From Bacteroidaceae bacterium (GTDB taxonomy: Bacteria; Bacteroidota; Bacteroidia; Bacteroidales; Bacteroidaceae), in assembly GCA_017559845.1 (NCBI GenBank), contig JAFYQQ010000004.1:1-64000 (forward strand): 64,000 nucleotides of DNA, in the 5' to 3' direction. This document shows positions 8,386-16,662 of the stretch, piece by piece. The notes below the pieces were generated by a model. That model had not been told where the DNA came from, searched no databases, and saw only the letters and a program-made list of their open reading frames with translations. Every line of letters starts with the position of its first letter. Positions within the stretch are counted from its first letter, which is position 1. Made by a program: the position numbers and the translations under genes.

Positions 8386-9375
8386 TCAGATTTTCCCCAG
8401 GATGCGGTCCATTACCCAGTTTACGCTGGTGGCGCTCAGATTGTCTGCCGTGCAGGCCTCCTTTCCTTGCAGGTGCCGAACCACGCTTTCAATGAGCGGC
8501 ATCTGGACGTGCTTGGGGTTGTCAATGTGTATTTCCGTTCTGCCGTCCTTGTTGTGCAGGGCAATGGGTTCGTATGTGAATACGGAGAAGCATATCTGGC
8601 CTTTGTCGCCGATAAGCTCGATGCGGTCTGTGCGCGCGCTCTCGTCGCAGACAAAGCACCACGATCCGCTGCCGGGCAATCCGTCGTGGAACTGGAACGA
8701 GGCGCTGACGGAATCTTCCGTCTGATAAAGTCCGCCACGGTTGGCGCTGAAGCCCTTGGCGTGGACAATGGGGCCAAAGATGTCCTGCAGGAGGTCGATC
8801 TGGTGGGGGGCAAGGTCGTAGAAATATCCGCCGCCGGCAATGTCGCGCTGCACGCGCCAGGGCAGATTGGTGCTGTTATAGTCGAGGTCGCGCGGAGGCA
8901 CGGCAAAGCGTATCTGCACGTTCACCACCTGTCCGATGCCGCCTTCGTGGACGAGTTGTTTCACCTTCTGGAAGTAGGGCAGAAAGCGTCTGTAATAGGC
9001 AATGAAGCAGGGCACCCCAGTTTGCTCGCAGACGCGGTTGATGCGCTGACAGTCGATGTAACTGCTTGCCAGCGGCTTCTCCACATAGACGGGCTTGCCT
9101 GCCTTCATGGCCATGATGGCGTATGTGGCATGGGATGATGGGGGAGTGGCGATATAGACGGCATTCACCTCGGGGTCTTCAATGAGTTGTTGTGCGTCGG
9201 TGTACCATCGGCTGATGTGATGTCTGTGGGCGTATGAGCTTGCTTTCTCATGGCTTCGGCTCATTACGGCCACCACCTTGCTGCCCTCAATTTTGCTGAA
9301 TGCCGGTCCGCTTTTCTTTTCGGTAACTTCTCCGCAACCGATGAATCCCCAGCGTATTTCCTTTTCGTTTCCCAT
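8386..9375 (-). CDS. Gfo/Idh/MocA family oxidoreductase
   Basis: The 329-residue protein has an N-terminal Rossmann domain (RWGFIGCGEVTEKKSGPAF, residues ~6-24), the nucleotide/substrate segment AVYIATPPSSHATYA, the catalytic EKPLA motif (VYVEKPLASS), and a C-terminal alpha/beta domain with DLAPHQIDLL. It probably oxidises a sugar or inositol derivative with NAD(P); the substrate is unknown. ATG 9375 was chosen because the longer version starts with TTG. There is no signal peptide, so it is cytoplasmic. Confidence 0.9.
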   Translation of the reverse strand: MGNEKEIRWGFIGCGEVTEKKSGPAFSKIEGSKVVAVMSRSHEKASSYAHRHHISRWYTDAQQLIEDPEVNAVYIATPPSSHATYAIMAMKAGKPVYVEKPLASSYIDCQRINRVCEQTGVPCFIAYYRRFLPYFQKVKQLVHEGGIGQVVNVQIRFAVPPRDLDYNSTNLPWRVQRDIAGGGYFYDLAPHQIDLLQDIFGPIVHAKGFSANRGGLYQTEDSVSASFQFHDGLPGSGSWCFVCDESARTDRIELIGDKGQICFSVFTYEPIALHNKDGRTEIHIDNPKHVQMPLIESVVRHLQGKEACTADNLSATSVNWVMDRILGKI

Positions 9376-9404
9376 TTTGATGATAAATTTCAAGTATCTA
9401 CATG

Positions 9405-9412
9405 CAAAGATA
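9405..9412 (-). promoter_or_regulatory. -7 box TATCTTTG for the oxidoreductase
   Basis: Minus-strand TATCTTTG lies 30 bp before ATG 9375. It faces away from an identical plus-strand box 13 bp further on. Confidence 0.65.
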
Positions 9413-9425
9413 CATTAAAAAATCG

Positions 9426-9433
9426 TATCTTTG
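9426..9433 (+). promoter_or_regulatory. -7 box TATCTTTG for the membrane protein
   Basis: Plus-strand TATCTTTG lies 33 bp before ATG 9467 and forms a compact divergent promoter pair with 9405-9412. Confidence 0.65.
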
Positions 9434-9466
9434 CACTATATATAAAGCATAATTAAAGCAATCAAT

Positions 9467-10270
9467 ATGAAAATTATAAAGAATCAGCCTTTTGAGGTTT
9501 GTAAAGAGCGTTCGTATGTGAATTGTATTTCCCAGGGTCTGTCTCATGGCACGGAGAATGTGGGTTTTGTGTGGAAAAACCTTTGGCCGGTGTTTGTGCT
9601 GAACCTGTTTGTGAACTTTCCAGTAAGCCTCTTCCTATGGGTGGCAATTGCCGTTCTGATGCCCAAGTGGTCCGAAATGGGCTATGTGCCCAGAATGACA
9701 TGGAAGGACCAATGGCCCGTGGCGTGGAAGGCTTTCTGCCGTATGCTTCCTCTTTTGGGCGTTTCCATTTTTGTCGCTTCTCTCTGTTTTGCCGCCTTTT
9801 ATTTGATAGGCTTATCTGCAAGCCTGGTACACTGGGCAGTATTCGGAGGCGTGGCGTTGCTCATGTTTGTGTTCCTTATTCCGTTTGAATGGGTAAAGCT
9901 GCAGCTGCTCTACAGCGACAAAAGCGTGAGGAAATGTTTTGCCGAATACAAGGTAGGCTTGAGAAACTTTTCCAAGCTTTTCTCTTTTTACCTCCTTTTG
10001 GGCATGATGGTGCTGCTTGTGCTTGCCATTGCTTCTGTTCCCTTGGTGGTTCAGATGCTTGTGCTTCAGCAGGTGAATGTTGCCGAAGCTAACGGAGACA
10101 TTGCTCTTGTGCCTTGGTATTTCTGGCTGTTGTTCTTCCTGTCAAGTGTGATTGCAACGGCCGTAATGTTTTATGTGCAAGTTCTCTTTTCGCATGCCGA
10201 ATACCTGTTTTGGGGTTGTATTTCAGCAAGCGAAAAGAGCAGAGAATCAGTTGAAGAAATTCCAGCTTAG
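9467..10270 (+). CDS. Polytopic membrane protein of unknown function
   Basis: The 267-residue protein has six hydrophobic segments (about residues 40-65, 90-112, 117-140, 170-190, 195-215, 225-248). A short cytoplasmic N-terminus contains CKERSYVNCISQGL. No enzyme motif was recognised. The last 24 bp overlap the convergent porin gene. It is monocistronic with its own promoter. Confidence 0.75.
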   Translation: MKIIKNQPFEVCKERSYVNCISQGLSHGTENVGFVWKNLWPVFVLNLFVNFPVSLFLWVAIAVLMPKWSEMGYVPRMTWKDQWPVAWKAFCRMLPLLGVSIFVASLCFAAFYLIGLSASLVHWAVFGGVALLMFVFLIPFEWVKLQLLYSDKSVRKCFAEYKVGLRNFSKLFSFYLLLGMMVLLVLAIASVPLVVQMLVLQQVNVAEANGDIALVPWYFWLLFFLSSVIATAVMFYVQVLFSHAEYLFWGCISASEKSRESVEEIPA

Positions 10271-12487
10271 TCCGAAGCGGAACGTAAGCGGATTGATAGC
10301 ATAGTGGGGCGCCCAGAAGGCGTGCCCCGCATTTGCATTTACATGGTTTACACCCACGTAGATGCGGCAGTTCTTCAGGTGAAGATTGGCATATACGTTG
10401 ACAATGGGGTAGTTGCCAATCTTTACGCGTGAAAAGGAAGCGTCCTGTGTGGCAAACTGTCCGATGGCGGGAGAATAGTCGGGCGCATAGTAAGATGTGT
10501 AGTAGCGCATGTCGCCACCCAGCTGCACACGAAGAACCTTGGCTATGCGGAACAGCAGATAAAGATTGGTATATGCGTTAAGCTGCGGCAACGGAAGGAC
10601 AGACTGGTTGGACGACTTCTGGTAGGTGATCTCGTTGTCCCAGTGTAAGGGACCCAACTTGAAGTTCTGTTCCAACATGGCGCTGAACACTTGGACGTTG
10701 CCACCGTGCTGGCGCACGCAGACGTTTCGGCTATAGTCGTTGGGGTTTATGCTTGTGGAGTCTGTTCCCAAAAGGGTGTTCTCCATGGCAAAGTGGGTAT
10801 AGTTGGTCACATTTTCCACTCCCACGGTAAGCGCGGTCTTTGTGCGCGAGTAGGAAAGTCGGCCCTGGATGCGTGTGCGCAGTTCTCTGTCAAGGTTGGT
10901 GTTGTCCCACCAAGTGAACTGTGAATGGTAGTGGCGCATGTAGAATCCGGGCTTGCGGTGGTGTATGTTGCCTCGCAAATCCACTTGGATGGAGTCTTGT
11001 TTGCGTGTCTTGATGTTTAGTCTGGCATCGCCGTCCACCTTGAAGTCGCCGGCATATTCGCCAATGAGCCAGAACTCTCCGTTTACGTTGTAGTTTATCA
11101 GCTTGCCTTTTGTACGGGAAAGTACGCCGCCAACGCTGATGTCGTTCTCCTTCCACTTCTTCATGGCTGTGGAATCTGGTCCCGCCAATTCGGGCAGCGT
11201 GTATGAACGGAAGGTATGGCTGGCAAAGGCAGTCAGCCCCATTTGTGCCCACTTGCTGAATCCTTCGCATTGGGAAATGCCCAGCGTGTTGCGCACGCTC
11301 AGTCCCTTGGTCTCGTCACTGACGTCCAGAGGATTGCCATAGAAATGGTGGGTATAGAATTTTCGGGTATCGCTACGGCCGATGTATTCGTGTTCAAGTC
11401 TGCGCACATCAAGGGTGTGGATGAGGCTGGTCACGGGAACAAATTCCTGCGGTGTTGTCAGCGAGTTTTCCCAGTTCTTCAACAACGAATCCACTGCCGC
11501 CATGCGTGCAACGCTGTCATTTTGAAGGATGTTTCTGATGCTGTCGGACAAGTCCATAAGCAATTCCTTTTCACTTGGTGGCTTGGGTTTCAGTGAGTCG
11601 GGGACAGGGATGTCGCGTTTGAAGCCGAGGTGGTATCTGTTGGTCAGATAATAGGTCCGTTCATCGTTCCTGTTCCATGTGCTGGCCAGCATGACGGGGA
11701 TGTCAATAGAGGTGTAGTTGTTCTGGAAACTTTGCGGGTCTTCAATGTAATTGTCATTTTCTATACCACCGTTCTCTGCCATCTTCATGTGGTTTGCATT
11801 GAAATAGGCGTGCATGTTGTAGCGCTCACCGCGGTGATACCCGTATACGGTGGCTCCGAACATGCTGTTTTGCTGACTGTTGTAGTATCCACGTCCGTAG
11901 AGGTAGTCTAGTTTGAAACCAATGCCGGTAAGTTTGTTGATATTGGTGGCGAAATACGCTCTGACACGGTCTTCTCCTCTTTGGTTGCTGCCAAGCTTGT
12001 GGTAGGCCAGATTTGTGATGGGGCTTTTGGTATTGGTAAAACGGAAATCGGTAAGACTGTTGCGGAAATGGCTGAATGGTTGTACGAAAATGAAGTTGTC
12101 CGCTTCTTCACGGTTCATGAAGATACGGTTGATTCGGGGAGAACCAAGGTTTCCCAATATTGTGTATTGACCGGTATATCCGTCAGTCTGGTTGAAATTC
12201 TGGAAGTTGTGAACCACGGTGTCGTTGTTTTCCGCTTCAATGACGGTTCCCAATCTTTCATCTATTCTCCACTGGAACTGTCCGATGGGTATCTGCTTTC
12301 CCTTCTTGCGTGCAGTGGAGTCTCGTCCCCATGTGAGACGACCGTTTGAACCATTCTCATACTGTCCGCTCTGATTGTCAAAACTTCCACCCGTATTGTC
12401 GTCGGGATTGAGCCTCATGGGCATTTGGGCCTGAGCGCTGTTAATGCTTGCAATCAGAATCAGAATCAAAAGAATCAGCCTGGGCAT
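10247..12487 (-). CDS. Putative porin (Porin_10 family)
   Basis: The 746-residue protein has a signal peptide (LILLILILIASINSAQAQ) and a long beta-strand-rich body with many aromatic strand ends. Typical features are RINRIFMNREEADNFIFVQP, GIGFKLDYLYGRGYY and a C-terminal FGLSWNFFN ending in Asn after aromatics, as in outer-membrane barrels. This matches Bacteroidota Porin_10. The transported substrate is unknown. It lies 37 bp after the 2-oxoacid oxidoreductase gamma gene and may be read from that operon. Confidence 0.85.
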   Translation of the reverse strand: MPRLILLILILIASINSAQAQMPMRLNPDDNTGGSFDNQSGQYENGSNGRLTWGRDSTARKKGKQIPIGQFQWRIDERLGTVIEAENNDTVVHNFQNFNQTDGYTGQYTILGNLGSPRINRIFMNREEADNFIFVQPFSHFRNSLTDFRFTNTKSPITNLAYHKLGSNQRGEDRVRAYFATNINKLTGIGFKLDYLYGRGYYNSQQNSMFGATVYGYHRGERYNMHAYFNANHMKMAENGGIENDNYIEDPQSFQNNYTSIDIPVMLASTWNRNDERTYYLTNRYHLGFKRDIPVPDSLKPKPPSEKELLMDLSDSIRNILQNDSVARMAAVDSLLKNWENSLTTPQEFVPVTSLIHTLDVRRLEHEYIGRSDTRKFYTHHFYGNPLDVSDETKGLSVRNTLGISQCEGFSKWAQMGLTAFASHTFRSYTLPELAGPDSTAMKKWKENDISVGGVLSRTKGKLINYNVNGEFWLIGEYAGDFKVDGDARLNIKTRKQDSIQVDLRGNIHHRKPGFYMRHYHSQFTWWDNTNLDRELRTRIQGRLSYSRTKTALTVGVENVTNYTHFAMENTLLGTDSTSINPNDYSRNVCVRQHGGNVQVFSAMLEQNFKLGPLHWDNEITYQKSSNQSVLPLPQLNAYTNLYLLFRIAKVLRVQLGGDMRYYTSYYAPDYSPAIGQFATQDASFSRVKIGNYPIVNVYANLHLKNCRIYVGVNHVNANAGHAFWAPHYAINPLTFRFGLSWNFFN

Positions 12488-12524
12488 AATGGATGATGAT
12501 AATTGCTTTTCTGTTTATATATAT

Positions 12525-13076
12525 TTATAATGTGTGCAGGGGAGTGACAATTTCCATTCCCTTGCGCAACGCTTCCTCGTTCATTGGAATAAGGTGGTGG
12601 TGGCGTGTGGGCAAAGTGTCTCTAAGCGCTTGAAGTATGTTTTCCGTATTGACAATGGGAACCACCTTAAGCAGACCGCCGAGCACAATCATATTGAAAC
12701 TCTTGACGTTGTTCATGGTGGCAGCCATGTCCATGGCATCAATGCGGTACACGCTGATGTCCTTTCGTTTGGGTGGGGTGCAGATTCCATATCCGTCGTA
12801 GATGAGGATACCTCCTGGCTTGATTGTCTCTTCGAAACGCTCTAATGAGGGCTGGTTCAGGATTATGGCCACATCGAACTGGCTGATAATGGGCGATGAG
12901 ATTCGTTCATCACTGACAATGACGGTTACATTGGCGGTTCCTCCACGCTGTTCGGGACCATAGGCGGGAAACCAAGTTACCTCATGTCCTTCCATCAGTG
13001 CGCTGCAAGCAAAGATTTTGCCCATGGACAAGACTCCCTGTCCTCCGAATCCGGCTATGATAAATTCTTTTTTCAT
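12525..13076 (-). CDS. 2-oxoacid:ferredoxin oxidoreductase gamma subunit
   Basis: The gamma domain of the CoA-dependent 2-oxoacid:ferredoxin oxidoreductase helps close the active site and CoA pocket. The 183-residue protein starts KKEFIIAGFGGQGVLSMGK, the family hallmark, and contains GPEQRGGTANVTVIVSDE. ATG 13076 overlaps the beta stop by 4 bp, which supports it over a longer frame to 13175. It is the last enzyme gene of the operon. Confidence 0.92.
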   Translation of the reverse strand: MKKEFIIAGFGGQGVLSMGKIFACSALMEGHEVTWFPAYGPEQRGGTANVTVIVSDERISSPIISQFDVAIILNQPSLERFEETIKPGGILIYDGYGICTPPKRKDISVYRIDAMDMAATMNNVKSFNMIVLGGLLKVVPIVNTENILQALRDTLPTRHHHLIPMNEEALRKGMEIVTPLHTL

Positions 13077-13849
13077 TGTTTTTCGATTGTTGTGTCCTTG
13101 ATATCTCCCAATGGGTAATAGGGGAACATATTCTTCTCCATCCATTTGTTGGCCTCCACTGGTGTGAGTTTCCAACCGGCGCTACAAGTGCTAACAATCT
13201 CGACAAGTGATGTGCCCTTGCCAGACAGACTGTTCTCAAATGCCTTGCGGATGGCTTTTTTTGCGCGGTTGATGGCGGCTACGTTATGCACGCTCTGACG
13301 GGTGATATAGCAGGTCCCCTCCAGATTGGCTGCTAATTCCGTCATCTTCAAAGGGTATCCGTGAAGGTCGGCCTGACGTCCGTAAGGGCAGGTTGCAGTC
13401 TTCATGCCCATAAGTGTGGTGGGTGCCATTTGGCCGCCAGTCATACCATAGATGGCGTTGTTGATGAAGATGATGGCAATGTTCTCTCCACGGTTCATGG
13501 CGTGGATGCTCTCTGCCGTACCGATGCAGGCAAAGTCGCCGTCGCCTTGGTAGGTGAATACCAGATGGTCGGGCCAGAGACGCTTGACAGCGGTGGCACA
13601 GGCGGGTGCTCTTCCGTGTGCTGCCTCAATCCAGTCTATATCCAGATAATTATAGGCAAAGACCGCACATCCTACGGGGCAGATGCCGATGGTCTTGTCT
13701 GTCAGTTGCATCTCTTCAATGATTTCCGCTACAAGTTTGTGAACCATGCCGTGGCTGCAGCCCGGACAATAGTGCATGGGGCTGTCGTTCATCAGCGAAG
13801 GCTTCTTGTAAACGATATTTTGGGGGTCTATAATGTTTTCTTTAGTCAT
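13073..13849 (-). CDS. 2-oxoacid:ferredoxin oxidoreductase beta (TPP) subunit
   Basis: This is the thiamine-diphosphate-binding subunit. The 258-residue protein has YCPGCSHGMVHKLVAE at the N-terminus, the TPP/Mg segment GDGDFACIGTAESIHAMNRGENIAIIFINN, and GQMAPTT. The GRAPACATAVKRLWPD segment is typical of 2-ketoglutarate or branched-chain-type enzymes (Kor/Vor). The start is ATG 13849; the frame extends to 13858 only with a TTG. The C-terminus contains WMEKNMFPYYPLGD. Confidence 0.92.
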   Translation of the reverse strand: MTKENIIDPQNIVYKKPSLMNDSPMHYCPGCSHGMVHKLVAEIIEEMQLTDKTIGICPVGCAVFAYNYLDIDWIEAAHGRAPACATAVKRLWPDHLVFTYQGDGDFACIGTAESIHAMNRGENIAIIFINNAIYGMTGGQMAPTTLMGMKTATCPYGRQADLHGYPLKMTELAANLEGTCYITRQSVHNVAAINRAKKAIRKAFENSLSGKGTSLVEIVSTCSAGWKLTPVEANKWMEKNMFPYYPLGDIKDTTIEKQ

Positions 13850-13873
13850 TTTCTGCAAATGTTTTGTTATGGG

Positions 13874-14119
13874 CTACATTATTATGCGCATGAATATCTC
13901 AATCACCTTCAGTATCATGCCAGCGGCAATGACTACCATACCTAGGATGTGGTTCTCGGGCATGCAAAAATACAACACGCAACCGATTGCGGCAACAATC
14001 AGAAAGGCTATGTTCAGGAATTTCCTGACTCCCTCCGTGTTGAACTTGCGGTTCCGCTTGTTGCGGATTCGCATGATTTCTTCTTCTTGATTTCTGAGTT
14101 GATCTGAAACGCTGGTCAT
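13874..14119 (-). CDS. Small membrane protein inside the Kor/Vor operon
   Basis: The 81-residue protein has a charged N-terminal half (QEEEIMRIRNKRNRKFNTEG) and then two close membrane segments (about residues 36-52 and 58-76). It sits between the alpha (10 bp upstream) and beta (24 bp downstream) genes of a soluble enzyme, so it is surely co-transcribed. Family and function are unknown. It could tether the complex to the membrane, which is inference only. Confidence 0.7.
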   Translation of the reverse strand: MTSVSDQLRNQEEEIMRIRNKRNRKFNTEGVRKFLNIAFLIVAAIGCVLYFCMPENHILGMVVIAAGMILKVIEIFMRIIM

Positions 14120-14129
14120 ATCTGTGATA

Positions 14130-15224
14130 CTATTCTTGAACGAGTTGTTTTCTTATCACTTCGGCAATTTCTTCGGGTGTGGGAACCATTCCGCCCATTC
14201 TTCCGTAGTGTGATACCGGTGTCTTTCCTTCCACAGCAAGACGGATGTCCTGTACCATCTGTCCGGCATTGATTTCAGCGCAAAGAATGCCTTTTACCTG
14301 TCCGGCAAGTTCGGCAACGCGCTTGGTGGGGAAGGGCCATAATGTGATGGGACGTAACAGGCCAACCTTGATGCCTTCGCTACGGCAATCTTCAATGGCT
14401 TTTTGGGCAATGCGTGCCGCACTTCCGAAGGCAACCACCAGATATTCTGCATCCTCTGTCATGATTTCCTCATATCTGACTTCCTCTTCCTTGATGGTGG
14501 CGTATTTTTGCTGCAAATGGATATTGTGCCTTTCGTGCCTTTCCTGATCCAGGTCCAACGAGGTGAAGATGTTGTTCTTGCGCTTCATGTCGCGACCGGT
14601 AGCCGCCCAAGGGTAAAGGGTGGCAATCTCCTCGGCGGTCTTTCTGGCCTTGAAAGGAGGAAGCATCACCTTTTCCATCATTTGTCCAATGATGCCGTCG
14701 CTTAGGATGATGACGGGGGTGCGGTATTTGAACGCAAGGTCAAAAGCGGTTTCTACAAAATCTGCCATTTCCTGCACACTTGCGGGGGCAAGTACAATCA
14801 CCTCATAGTCTCCGTTTCCACCGCCTCTTGTGCTCTGGTTGTAGTCTGCCTGGCTGGGTTGGATTGTGCCAAGTCCGGGACCTCCGCGCTGGACGTTTAC
14901 GATTACGCCAGGAATTTCCGCGCCAGCCATATAGGTGATACCTTCTTGCATCAGCGCCACACCGGGACTACTTGACGAGGTCATCACTCTTTTACCTGTA
15001 GCTCCGCCGGCATAGACCATATTGATGCTTGCCAGTTCGCTTTCGGCCTGTAGTACAACCATTCCCGTGGTTTCCCATGGCTTCTCGTTACATAATGTCT
15101 CCAGCACTTCGCTTTGTGGAGTGATGGGATAACCGAAATAGCCGTCACATCCAATGCGGATTGCCGCCATTGCAATGGCTTCGTTTCCCTTGAGTAGTAT
15201 ATATTTGTTTTCTGTCGATGTCAT
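14130..15224 (-). CDS. vorB: 2-oxoacid:ferredoxin oxidoreductase alpha subunit (VorB/KorA type)
   Basis: This is the large pyrimidine-binding subunit. The 364-residue protein contains KGNEAIAMAAIRIGCDGYFGYPITPQ-type sequence at residues ~9-34, SELASINMVYAGGATGKRVMTSSSSPG, QRGGPGLGTIQPSQADY, and the C-terminal domain segment LLRPITLWPFP. This matches the 3-methyl-2-oxobutanoate/2-oxoglutarate ferredoxin oxidoreductase alpha chain. ATG 15224 begins 2 bp after the ferredoxin stop. Substrate class (branched-chain or 2-oxoglutarate) cannot be settled from sequence alone. Confidence 0.92.
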   Translation of the reverse strand: MTSTENKYILLKGNEAIAMAAIRIGCDGYFGYPITPQSEVLETLCNEKPWETTGMVVLQAESELASINMVYAGGATGKRVMTSSSSPGVALMQEGITYMAGAEIPGVIVNVQRGGPGLGTIQPSQADYNQSTRGGGNGDYEVIVLAPASVQEMADFVETAFDLAFKYRTPVIILSDGIIGQMMEKVMLPPFKARKTAEEIATLYPWAATGRDMKRKNNIFTSLDLDQERHERHNIHLQQKYATIKEEEVRYEEIMTEDAEYLVVAFGSAARIAQKAIEDCRSEGIKVGLLRPITLWPFPTKRVAELAGQVKGILCAEINAGQMVQDIRLAVEGKTPVSHYGRMGGMVPTPEEIAEVIRKQLVQE

Positions 15225-15226
15225 GT

Positions 15227-15466
15227 CTATTCTTCTTCTTTCCATTTTTTTCTATACACCGTAATGCATCCATCGGGGCATACGATTGCGCATGCGGTGC
15301 AACCGTTGCAAAGGTCTGAATCCTTTTGTGTGGCATAGGGGTAACCTTTCTTGTTTACGGCTTTTGTTGTCATTTCCACAATCTTTTTAGGGCAGGCTTC
15401 TACGCATAGGCCGCATCCCTTGCATCTTTCTGTGTCTACGACTATTGTACCTGATATTTTGCTCAT
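15227..15466 (-). CDS. 2[4Fe-4S] ferredoxin-type delta subunit
   Basis: The 79-residue protein has two CxxCxxCxxxC clusters, CKGCGLCVEACP and CNGCTACAIVCP, followed by DGCITVYRKKWKEEE. It carries electrons from the TPP subunit to ferredoxin. The start is ATG 15466 (SKISGTIVVDTERC); longer frames run into the preceding TPR gene. It is the first enzyme gene of the operon. Confidence 0.93.
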   Translation of the reverse strand: MSKISGTIVVDTERCKGCGLCVEACPKKIVEMTTKAVNKKGYPYATQKDSDLCNGCTACAIVCPDGCITVYRKKWKEEE

Positions 15467-15504
15467 ATATTCTTGTTTTCTTGTTTGGCTTATCAATATG
15501 TTGC

Positions 15505-15801
15505 CTATGGGTTCAATAACTCTTTGCATCTGTAGTTTAGGATATCCGTCAGCATGGCTTTGGCTTGTTTTGCGGGGCTATCGGGATTCAATTCTACAGC
15601 TTCGGCATAGTGTTCAAGTGCCATTTGCCAGTTACTTTGTCTGCGATAGGCATTTCCCATTAGGTAGTGCAGCGAATCGTCTTCGGGTGTCATGTCAAGC
15701 CTTTCCCGAATGGATTGTATGGCTTCCTCAACCTTTCCTTGGTTTAACAACCCAACCATTTCTTCTGCAAATGCAGTCTTGTCTGCGTTGCCGTTTTCCA
15801 T
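15505..15801 (-). CDS. TPR protein heading the oxidoreductase operon
   Basis: The 98-residue protein contains about two tetratricopeptide repeats (GKVEEAIQSIRERLDMTPEDDSLHYL and ALEHYAEAVELNPDSP, both sampled in part). There is no signal peptide. It lies 38 bp before the ferredoxin gene in the same direction. A role in protein-protein contact is likely, and an assembly role for the oxidoreductase is inferred only from position. Confidence 0.8.
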   Translation of the reverse strand: MENGNADKTAFAEEMVGLLNQGKVEEAIQSIRERLDMTPEDDSLHYLMGNAYRRQSNWQMALEHYAEAVELNPDSPAKQAKAMLTDILNYRCKELLNP

Positions 15802-15833
15802 TCAAACAATCTGTCGTTTAATAAATCATTAAT

Positions 15834-15879
15834 ACCCTGCATCCTATATTGCAATATTTGCGTAAACGGGTTGCAGGGT
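15834..15879. terminator. Hairpin between DUF4468 and TPR genes
   Basis: ACCCTGCA (15834-15841) pairs with TGCAGGGT (15872-15879) across a 30-nt loop. A T-tract follows only on the plus strand, so terminator activity for the minus-strand genes is uncertain. Confidence 0.35.
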
Positions 15880-15915
15880 GTTTTTCTTATTCGTCAGGTT
15901 TCAACGGATAATGGC

Positions 15916-16551
15916 TCATTCTATTACGTTGGAACGTTTTTTCTTTTCGGGTTCGGGTTTCGGCTCTGGCTTGTCTTCAAAGGCATCCATCGCTCCTTCA
16001 AAGATGGCTTCCATGCGGTCGATGGTCTTTTTACGGAACTTTCCGCTTCGGGGGTAGAGCTTTGTGCCGGCCTTGTTGATGGCTTCCTTGTCTGTAATCC
16101 ATTCCTCGGCTTTGTAGGTGATGCCGCCCGTACCATCTATGTCCTCGCTGTAATAGTAGGAAATCTGTGAGATGGTCATTTTAACTGCACCGTTTCCTGT
16201 GCTGATGTTAATTTGGTAACGGATGCGTGTACGGTCCAGATAGAGGGGCTTTTTCTTGAACAGCATGTATTCTTCAATACGTGCGCTGATGACGCCATCC
16301 GCCTTTCCATCGCTCACGATGCGTGTGCGCAGGTCGTCAATGGCGTTTGCTATAAGCTCGTTCTGTAGATAGCCCAACATGGTCTGGTAAATCTGTTCGT
16401 CGCTCTTGTCCTTGACCTTGAATGATTTTTCAAAGGTTACGATGCCGTTTACTTCGGGTACGGCTCCGGCAAGATATTTTTTGTCGTCATCGGCACTTGC
16501 CATGAATGTGGTGAAGATGCCTAAAAACAGGAATAGGATAATTTTTTTCAT
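15916..16551 (-). CDS. DUF4468 domain-containing exported protein
   Basis: The 211-residue protein has a signal peptide (KKIILFLFLGIFTTFMASA) and a DUF4468 domain (PEVNGIVTFEKSFKVKDKSDEQIYQ-type start, then IRYQINISTGNGAVKMTISQISYYY). The C-terminal tail is rich in Pro, Glu and Lys (KPEPKPEPEKKKR). The function of DUF4468 is unknown; it is a TBP-like periplasmic or envelope domain common in Bacteroidales. It is apparently monocistronic. Confidence 0.85.
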   Translation of the reverse strand: MKKIILFLFLGIFTTFMASADDDKKYLAGAVPEVNGIVTFEKSFKVKDKSDEQIYQTMLGYLQNELIANAIDDLRTRIVSDGKADGVISARIEEYMLFKKKPLYLDRTRIRYQINISTGNGAVKMTISQISYYYSEDIDGTGGITYKAEEWITDKEAINKAGTKLYPRSGKFRKKTIDRMEAIFEGAMDAFEDKPEPKPEPEKKKRSNVIE

Positions 16552-16662
16552 TCTTTTTCTTGTATGATTATTGTTTTACACTACAAACTTACACATTTTT
16601 TTTGGATTATCGGTTCTTTCTGCCCGTTTTTTTATCCGAAAATTTCCTTTTCTGCGGATTTC

